Shown piece by piece: positions 5,271 through 9,974 of a stretch of 9,974 nt of DNA. The stretch's first letter is position 1. Each line of letters begins with the position of its first letter. Position numbers and translations under genes: made by a program. The stretch is taken from NCBI GenBank assembly GCA_900555355.1, contig USKV01000041.1:1-9974 (forward strand), in the 5' to 3' direction. This DNA is from an uncultured Collinsella sp. (lineage in GTDB: Bacteria; Actinomycetota; Coriobacteriia; Coriobacteriales; Coriobacteriaceae). Below the pieces are notes generated by a model. That model did not search any database. It saw only the letters and a list, made by a program, of their open reading frames with translations, and had not been told where the DNA came from.

Positions 5271-5912
5271 CTACTCCTCGCCCGTCAGTTTGGCGGATAG
5301 GTGCTCGAGCGCATGGAATCGATGGCTGATGGCGTTCTTCTCGTCCGCTGTCAGCTCGGCCATGGTCTTGCCCGGCGTGTCGACCGGCAGGAACAGCGGG
5401 TCGTAGCCAAAGCCGTGATCGCCGCGGCCCTCGTGCGCGATAACGCCCTCGCAGGCGCCCTCACCATAGGTGACCAAACCGTCCGTGTCGATGAGCGCGA
5501 CAACGCTCATAAAGCGCGCAGTGCGGTCCTCGTCGGCCACGCCCTCCAGATTCACGAGCAGCTTGGCATTGTTGGCGGCATCGTCGCCGTGAACGCCCGC
5601 GTAGCGCGCGCTATACACACCGGGCTCACCGTCCAGCGCGTCGACGACCAAGCCCGAATCGTCGGCAATGGCCATAAGGCCCGTCTCCTCAACCGCGGCT
5701 TGGGCCTTGATGATGGCGTTCTCCAAAAACGTCGTGCCGTTTTCCTCGGGGTCCTCAAAATCGCCCAGCTGGCCGAGCGCCACAAAGCGAACCTCGGGCA
5801 TAACCTTGCCCAAAATGGCCTCGATCTCGGTGAGCTTATGGGCGTTGCCCGTTGCCACGACGATGGTCGCCGCCGGGTCGAGGGTGTCGATGTCAATCTT
5901 CTCAAGTGCCAT
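5271..5912 (-). CDS. rdgB: dITP/XTP pyrophosphatase (RdgB/HAM1 family)
   Basis: The enzyme hydrolyses non-canonical purine triphosphates (dITP, ITP, XTP) to monophosphates, keeping deaminated bases out of DNA and RNA. The 213-residue protein shows the family motifs in order: TGNAHK (21-26), EENGTTFLENA (57-67 region), ADDSGL (83-88), PGVYSARYAG (97-106), GFGYDPLF (167-174) and SHR (196-198). I chose the ATG at 5912 because AAGGAGG lies 6 nt upstream (5925-5919). A longer frame reaches 5984, but its extra 24 residues are unlike the family and lack an SD. It is the first gene of a unit with dtd. Upstream, TATAAG at 6001-5996 could be a -10 element, but its -35 (TTTTAT) is weak. Confidence 0.97.
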   Translation of the reverse strand: MALEKIDIDTLDPAATIVVATGNAHKLTEIEAILGKVMPEVRFVALGQLGDFEDPEENGTTFLENAIIKAQAAVEETGLMAIADDSGLVVDALDGEPGVYSARYAGVHGDDAANNAKLLVNLEGVADEDRTARFMSVVALIDTDGLVTYGEGACEGVIAHEGRGDHGFGYDPLFLPVDTPGKTMAELTADEKNAISHRFHALEHLSAKLTGEE

Positions 5913-6020
5913 GACTGGCCTCCTTGTCTCTATAGCAATGCCGAGTTGAGGACGACGAGGACTTCGGTCTCTCTCCCGTCTCAATCAACGGCAGTCTTAT
6001 ACTTCGACGTTTTCCCAGAT

Positions 6021-6059
6021 AAAACCTGCCAAAATTAACATCCCTTTTTGGCAGGTTTT
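6021..6059 (-). terminator. Strong terminator after the M18 aminopeptidase
   Basis: AAAACCTGCCAAAA (6021-6034) and TTTTGGCAGGTTTT (6046-6059) form a perfect 14-bp stem around an 11-nt loop. The flanking A and T tracts make it plausible in both directions, but only the minus-strand aminopeptidase needs it here. The stem includes two bases of that gene's stop codon. Confidence 0.9.
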
Positions 6060-7443
6060 AGAGCTCCACGCTTTCGGCGCCGTTGATATGGAGGTCGCGC
6101 TCGTAGAAGGCGGTGAGGGCGCGGATGGCGTACATCACGTCGCGTACGCCGCCGGTCTCGTAACTTGAGTGCATGGCCAGCTGCGGCAGGCCCACGTCCA
6201 CGGCGTGCATGCTCGCCTGCATGTTCGACAGGTTACCGAGCGTGGAGCCGCCGGCCATATCGCTCTTGTTGGCGAAGGCCTGCGTGGGCACGTCGGCGTC
6301 ATCGCAAATAGCCTGGAACACTGCGCGGCTAAAGGCATCGGTGCAGTAGTGCTGGTTGGCGGCTTCCTTGATGACGATGCCGCCGTTGAGCACAACCTGG
6401 TTGCGCGCATCGCACTTCTCGGCGTGGTTGGGGTGCACGGCATGCGCGTTGTCGCAGCTCACGAGCATCGATGCGGCAAGGGCGCGATGATACGACTCAT
6501 CGTCAAAGCCCAGCGATCCGTTGATGCGGCGCAGCGCGTCGGCCAAGAACGTCGACATGGCGCCCTGCTTGGTCTCGGAGCCAACCTCCTCGTTATCGAA
6601 GCAGCAGAAGACCGAGACGTCGCGCGCGTTCTCGGCACCCAAAAATGCCTGCAGCGAGGTGTAGGCGCAGGCCAGGTCGTCGAGCTTGGGCGTCGAGATA
6701 AACTCGTCGGCCCAGCCCCAAATGCGCGCATCCTGACGATTGACCAGGAACAGGTCGCGACCCAAGATTTGCTCGGGCTCAACATCCAGCTCTTCGGCGA
6801 TCAGGGCATCAAAGTCGCCCTGCTTAAGGTCACCGGCGCTGATGAGCGGGCACAGGTCGACAGCTCGGTTGGGAGCAAAGCCCTCGTTGACGCCGCGGTT
6901 CATGTGGATGGCAAGGCTCGGGATAATAGCGACCTCGCGCTCGGTAGCGAGCAAACGACTCTCGATACGGTCGCCCTCGCGCACCAGCACGCGGCCCGCG
7001 AGCGCCAGCGGGCGATCGAACCAGGTGTAGTCGATCATGCCGCCGTAGGCCTCGGTGTTCAGGCGCAGCGTCTCGCCTGCGCCATCGAGCTCGGGCACGG
7101 CCTTGACCTTAAACGTCGGCGAATCGCTGTGCGACGCCGTGAGCTGAAAATGATAGTCACCGGCAACGCCGTCCTCGCCCCACGTCGCGGCCAGGTCCTC
7201 GCCCACCTTAAAGGCAACAACGCTCGAGGTGTTGCGCTGCGTGTAATAACGCCCGCCCGGCTCGATGTCCCACGCCGCGTTCTCGGGCAGGTAGGTAAAG
7301 CCTGCCTCGTCGAGCTCGGCCATAATGGTCGCCGCCGTATGGAACATGCTGGGACATGCCTCGATAAAGTCGATAAGGTCGTTGGCGGCCTCGATATCGT
7401 CGGCCGTCACGTGCACGCGCTCGGGCGTTTCCTGATCCGTCAT
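6058..7443 (-). CDS. M18 family aminopeptidase
   Basis: This is a cytoplasmic, di-zinc, M18-type aminopeptidase that removes N-terminal residues from peptides; members often prefer acidic residues. The 461-residue protein carries all the expected metal and catalytic motifs: SHSDSPTFKVK (104-114, H105 and D107), TPKLDDL (251-257, bridging Asp), FDNEEVGS (282-289, the E-E pair), CDNAHAVHPNH (330-340, D331) and MHSSYE (424-429, H425). I chose the ATG at 7443, preceded by AAAGGGGAGAGC, because about 17 residues then precede the conserved AANDLIDFIEACPSMFH. An in-frame ATG at 7554, also with an SD-like AAAAGGAG, would add 37 basic residues not typical of the family. The gene ends inside a strong terminator and is divergent from the hydrolase at 7605. 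Peptide or dipeptide turnover is the likely role; the exact substrate is unknown. Confidence 0.95.
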   Translation of the reverse strand: MTDQETPERVHVTADDIEAANDLIDFIEACPSMFHTAATIMAELDEAGFTYLPENAAWDIEPGGRYYTQRNTSSVVAFKVGEDLAATWGEDGVAGDYHFQLTASHSDSPTFKVKAVPELDGAGETLRLNTEAYGGMIDYTWFDRPLALAGRVLVREGDRIESRLLATEREVAIIPSLAIHMNRGVNEGFAPNRAVDLCPLISAGDLKQGDFDALIAEELDVEPEQILGRDLFLVNRQDARIWGWADEFISTPKLDDLACAYTSLQAFLGAENARDVSVFCCFDNEEVGSETKQGAMSTFLADALRRINGSLGFDDESYHRALAASMLVSCDNAHAVHPNHAEKCDARNQVVLNGGIVIKEAANQHYCTDAFSRAVFQAICDDADVPTQAFANKSDMAGGSTLGNLSNMQASMHAVDVGLPQLAMHSSYETGGVRDVMYAIRALTAFYERDLHINGAESVEL

Positions 7444-7604
7444 GCTCTCCCCTTTCGCTGGGTTGATGGTCCCCTCCAGCATACCCCGTCGCGCCAGCGC
7501 CGCGCCTTTCATTCCATGTTTAATCCCGCGCCGCTCACCAAGTTGAGCCATCATGCTCGCGCTCCTTTTGCGACAATTACGCTAACAGGACGAGAGGAGC
7601 CGTC

Positions 7605-8690
7605 ATGAAGCCACGTAACATTGCCATCGCCTGCGGTGTCGCGGGAGTCACCGTCGGCCTTGCCGCTGCCACCGGCATTGTTTACCGCAAGCAAATCAAA
7701 TCCGCTGCGTCGCTCAAACGCTTGACCGGCTACGCGGATGGCTATGACCTGTACGCGATCGACATCGCCTACGACTACGACCTCGACTGCATCATCGCCG
7801 CCGATGTGCGCGACGACCAGGCCTACATCGATGCCGTGGTGGCGCAGGTGCTGCCCGGTGTGCCAGCACATGTCCAAGCGCCGCAGTTTGCCTGCAGCGC
7901 CTTTGCCGCCGTAGATGCCGAAGGCCGCGTGCGCACCGGTCGCAATTACGACTTTAAGGACGACACCTCGGCGCTGCTGGTGCGCAATCACCCGCGCGAC
8001 GGCTATGCCTCCATCGGCTTTGCCGCCCTTAACAACCTGGGCGCCAACACTCCGCTTGATTCTGTCGCCGGACGTGCCGCCGCACTCATGGGCCCGTTTG
8101 CCCAGCTCGACGGTGTTAACGAATGCGGCGTGTCCATTGCCGTACTCACCCTGGATTCCAAACCCTGTGACCAGGACACGCAGCGCCCCGTCATCAATAC
8201 CTCGCTCGCCATCCGCCTGGTGCTCGACCGTGCCGCCACCACGCAAGAAGCTGTCGACCTGCTTTCCGCCTACGACATGCACGCCATGGCAGGACGCGAT
8301 TACCACTTCTTTATCAACGACGCCGCCGGTGACGCGCGGGTGGTGGAGTGGGATCCGCGCGACCCCGACCGTGCATGCAAAGTGACTCCTGTACGCCAGG
8401 TTACGAACTTCTACGCCTGCTATGGTGACGAAGTGCTGCCCAACCAAAAGAATGGCGAGCTGGGCCATGGTAAAGAGCGCGCCGTCGCAATCGCCGATGT
8501 CCTTGACGCCCATGTCGGTGCCCAGGACGAGGCAGTCGCTTGGAAGGCCCTACGCGCTGCGGCGCAAGAGCCCAATCCGGAAGACATCACCAGCAACACG
8601 CAACGGTCGGTCGTCTTTGACAATACCGAACCCGCTGCCGCTATTACGCTGCGCCGCCACTGGGGCGACGTCGACGCCTTCGCGCTGTAA
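7605..8690 (+). CDS. Choloylglycine-hydrolase-family linear amide C-N hydrolase, N-terminally anchored or exported
   Basis: This 361-residue Ntn-type hydrolase belongs to the bile salt hydrolase / penicillin V acylase family, which cleaves linear amide bonds through an N-terminal Cys. The presumed nucleophile is C97 in FACSAFAAVDAEGRV. R113 and D116 in TGRNYDF follow at +16 and +19, the same spacing as Cys2, Arg18 and Asp21 of bile salt hydrolase. DGVNECGVSIAV (169-180) matches the family's 'GMNEKGL' region. N268 in QVTNFY and R334 in NTQRSVVFDN are good candidates for the later active-site Asn and Arg. Residues about 6-27 form a hydrophobic helix, so the enzyme is probably anchored or exported. 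About 96 residues precede C97, so processing or a leader is implied. The ATG has an AGAGGAG 5 nt upstream. Bile salts, N-acyl amides and beta-lactams are all possible substrates; I cannot choose. Confidence 0.87.
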   Translation: MKPRNIAIACGVAGVTVGLAAATGIVYRKQIKSAASLKRLTGYADGYDLYAIDIAYDYDLDCIIAADVRDDQAYIDAVVAQVLPGVPAHVQAPQFACSAFAAVDAEGRVRTGRNYDFKDDTSALLVRNHPRDGYASIGFAALNNLGANTPLDSVAGRAAALMGPFAQLDGVNECGVSIAVLTLDSKPCDQDTQRPVINTSLAIRLVLDRAATTQEAVDLLSAYDMHAMAGRDYHFFINDAAGDARVVEWDPRDPDRACKVTPVRQVTNFYACYGDEVLPNQKNGELGHGKERAVAIADVLDAHVGAQDEAVAWKALRAAAQEPNPEDITSNTQRSVVFDNTEPAAAITLRRHWGDVDAFAL

Positions 8691-8759
8691 GGAGCTGGCA
8701 CCGTCGTCCTTACGCTCGCCTGACGTTGCTTACATTTCTATGCATTTGAGCTAACACGT

Positions 8760-8792
8760 TTTACCCCCGCATCAACAGTGTGCGGGGGTAAA
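8760..8792. repeat. 12-bp inverted repeat between the hydrolase gene and pfkA
   Basis: TTTACCCCCGCA (8760-8771) and TGCGGGGGTAAA (8781-8792) form a perfect stem around TCAACAGTG. No T run follows on either strand, so it is not a classic intrinsic terminator, although a G+C-rich stem could still slow polymerase after the hydrolase gene. It covers the expected -35 region of the pfkA promoter candidate and could therefore be an operator. Confidence 0.75.
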
Positions 8793-8802
8793 CTTATGCG
8801 CA

Positions 8803-8811
8803 TGTTATAAC
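8803..8811 (+). promoter_or_regulatory. Possible extended -10 promoter for pfkA
   Basis: TGT-TATAAC (8803-8811) fits an extended -10 element (TGn plus 5/6 of TATAAT). No -35 hexamer is visible; that region is the G-rich arm of the inverted repeat at 8781-8792. Transcription would begin close to the ribosome binding site (GGAAGGA, 8818-8824), giving a very short leader. This is tentative. Confidence 0.35.
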
Positions 8812-8830
8812 TTGCCCGGAAGGATTCACC

Positions 8831-9910
8831 ATGCTTAGAATCGGTCTTCTTACTAGTGGCGGCGACTGCCAGGCGCTCAACGCCACCATGCGCGGCATCG
8901 TCAAAACGCTTATGACCAATAGCGAAGAGCCTATCGAGATCTATGGTTTTGAGGACGGCTACCAGGGCCTTATCTACAGCAGGTTCCGCGTCATGACGCC
9001 CGCCGATTTTAGCGGCATCCTCACCCGCGGCGGCACTATTCTGGGCACGAGCCGCACGCCGTTCAAGCGCCTGAACATTCCCGAGGCCGACGGCGTCGAG
9101 AAGGTGCCCGCGATGGTCCACACCTATCATAAGCTGCAGCTCGACTGCCTGTTTATGCTGGGCGGCAACGGCTCCACTAAGACCGCCAACCGCCTGCGCG
9201 AAGAGGGCCTCAACGTTATCGCCCTGCCCAAGACCATCGATAACGACACCTGGGGCACCGAGATGACGTTTGGCTTTACGAGCGCCATCGACGTCGCCAC
9301 CAAGTGCATCGACGACATCCACACCACTGCCTCGAGTCACGGCCGCGTGTTTGTCATCGAGATCATGGGCCACAAGGTTGGCTGGATTCCGCTGTACGCC
9401 GGCGTCGCGGGCGGCGCGGACGTCATCCTGATCCCCGAGATCCCCTACGACATGGACCAGGTCATCAAGACCATCGAGCATCGCATGGAGACCGGCAGCC
9501 GCTTTACCATCGTGGCCGTCGCCGAGGGCGCCATCTCTAAGGAGGACGCGGCGCTGTCCAAGAAGGAGTACAAGAAGAAGCTCGCCGAGCGCACGAGCCC
9601 GTCGATCGTCTACGACATCGCCAAGGAGATCGAGGCCAAGACCGGTCGCGAGACCCGCGTCGCCATCCCCGGTCACACGCAGCGCGGTGGCCAGCCCGAC
9701 GCTCAGGACCGCATCTTTGCGACCCAGTGTGGCGTCGAGGCGGCGCTGGGCTGCCTGCGCGGCGAGTTTGGCTACATGATTGCCCTGCGTGACGGCAAGA
9801 TGTGCCACATGCCGCTCGAGGAGGTCGCCGGCAAGCTCAAGTATGTCGATCCCCAGAGCGACCTGGTACGCGAGGCCAAGGCGTTGGGCATCAGCTTCGG
9901 CGACGAATAG
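8831..9910 (+). CDS. pfkA: 6-phosphofructokinase, mixed ATP/PPi-type signature
   Basis: The enzyme phosphorylates fructose 6-phosphate to fructose 1,6-bisphosphate in glycolysis. The 359-residue protein has the N-terminal TSGGDCQALNATMRG (8-22), phosphoryl-donor loop LGGNGSTKTA (110-119), catalytic PKTIDND (133-139, D137 as base), MGHKVGWIPLYAGVAGGAD (179-197), AEGA with E232, and PGHTQRGGQPDAQDR (280-294) with H282 and R285. G114, at the E. coli Gly104 position, predicts ATP use. K134, at the Gly124 position, is the residue typical of PPi enzymes. This mixed pair is known in actinobacterial-type PFKs. The position of E. coli Asp103 is Asn here (N113). The ATG has a GGAAGGA SD. ATP is the more likely donor, but sequence alone does not prove it. 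No other gene follows in the last 64 bases. Confidence 0.95.
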   Translation: MLRIGLLTSGGDCQALNATMRGIVKTLMTNSEEPIEIYGFEDGYQGLIYSRFRVMTPADFSGILTRGGTILGTSRTPFKRLNIPEADGVEKVPAMVHTYHKLQLDCLFMLGGNGSTKTANRLREEGLNVIALPKTIDNDTWGTEMTFGFTSAIDVATKCIDDIHTTASSHGRVFVIEIMGHKVGWIPLYAGVAGGADVILIPEIPYDMDQVIKTIEHRMETGSRFTIVAVAEGAISKEDAALSKKEYKKKLAERTSPSIVYDIAKEIEAKTGRETRVAIPGHTQRGGQPDAQDRIFATQCGVEAALGCLRGEFGYMIALRDGKMCHMPLEEVAGKLKYVDPQSDLVREAKALGISFGDE

Positions 9911-9974
9911 CCCCGGCTGGAACTGCTCCCATCGGAGGCCCCAGGGCTTACCTCCCAAATCGTCCTCGGGCATG

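Noticed and set aside
5929..5936. TGC-TATAGA (minus strand) as an extended -10 for rdgB
   Set aside because: The start would fall inside the rdgB ribosome binding site, and no -35 is visible.
6169..7608. A 479-codon plus-strand open frame opposite the M18 aminopeptidase
   Set aside because: The minus-strand protein has all its metal-binding motifs; this frame has none and resembles other antisense shadows.
7551..8513. A 320-codon minus-strand open frame opposite the hydrolase gene
   Set aside because: The plus-strand frame has the catalytic Cys/Arg/Asp spacing and an SD; the antisense frame has neither support.
8738..9973. A 411-codon minus-strand open frame opposite pfkA
   Set aside because: The plus strand encodes a complete phosphofructokinase with an SD; the antisense product has no recognisable motif.
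9911..9974. GGAGG...CCTCC pairing after pfkA as a terminator
   Set aside because: The stem is only about 5 bp, and no T run follows within the window.
1..9974. CRISPR array, insertion sequence, phage or defence genes
   Set aside because: I saw no regularly spaced direct repeats, transposase or integrase motifs, or effector domains. The only repeat family is the two-copy hairpin element.

Overview
The window looks like chromosomal housekeeping DNA from a high-G+C actinobacterium. The class Coriobacteriia, and a Collinsella-like gut organism in particular, is my best guess. The reasons are G/C-ending codons, strong GGAGG-type ribosome binding sites, the veg-ispE pair, a 'PKTIDND' actinobacterial-type phosphofructokinase and a lysyl-tRNA synthetase with an extra C-terminal tRNA-binding domain. 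The genus is inferred from protein character, not from a database match.

Nine protein genes and one tRNA are supported. Seven of the proteins and the tRNA lie on the minus strand. Reading that strand from right to left: an M18 aminopeptidase (7443 to 6058, ending in a perfect 14-bp terminator stem); rdgB and dtd as a tight two-gene unit for nucleotide-pool and tRNA quality control (5912 to 4821); a composite hairpin repeat (4820 to 4681); veg and ispE, 2 nt apart, for a regulatory protein and isoprenoid synthesis (4514 to 3319); tRNA-Pro(CGG) with encoded CCA and its own terminator (3269 to 3154); tatA for twin-arginine export, behind a near-consensus promoter that contains a palindrome (3145 to 2805); greA (2697 to 2227); then lysS (2148 to 184), preceded by a terminator that sits directly on its ribosome binding site. 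A second copy of the composite hairpin repeat follows lysS (180 to 44). On the plus strand are an anchored or exported choloylglycine-hydrolase-family enzyme (7605 to 8690), divergent from the aminopeptidase, and a 6-phosphofructokinase (8831 to 9910). Bases 9911-9974 hold no gene I can support.

The gene content is ordinary core metabolism and information processing, and I see no transposase, phage, CRISPR or defence gene. The most unusual signal is in the gaps. Two copies of a roughly 140-nt structured intergenic element follow the stop codons of lysS and dtd. Many base pairs are kept while their sequence changes, and the mismatches and bulges are kept too. Other points worth a second look are a possible terminator/antiterminator switch between greA and lysS, the palindrome inside the tatA promoter spacer, the hydrolase's roughly 96-residue leader before its catalytic Cys, and the mixed active-site signature of the phosphofructokinase.
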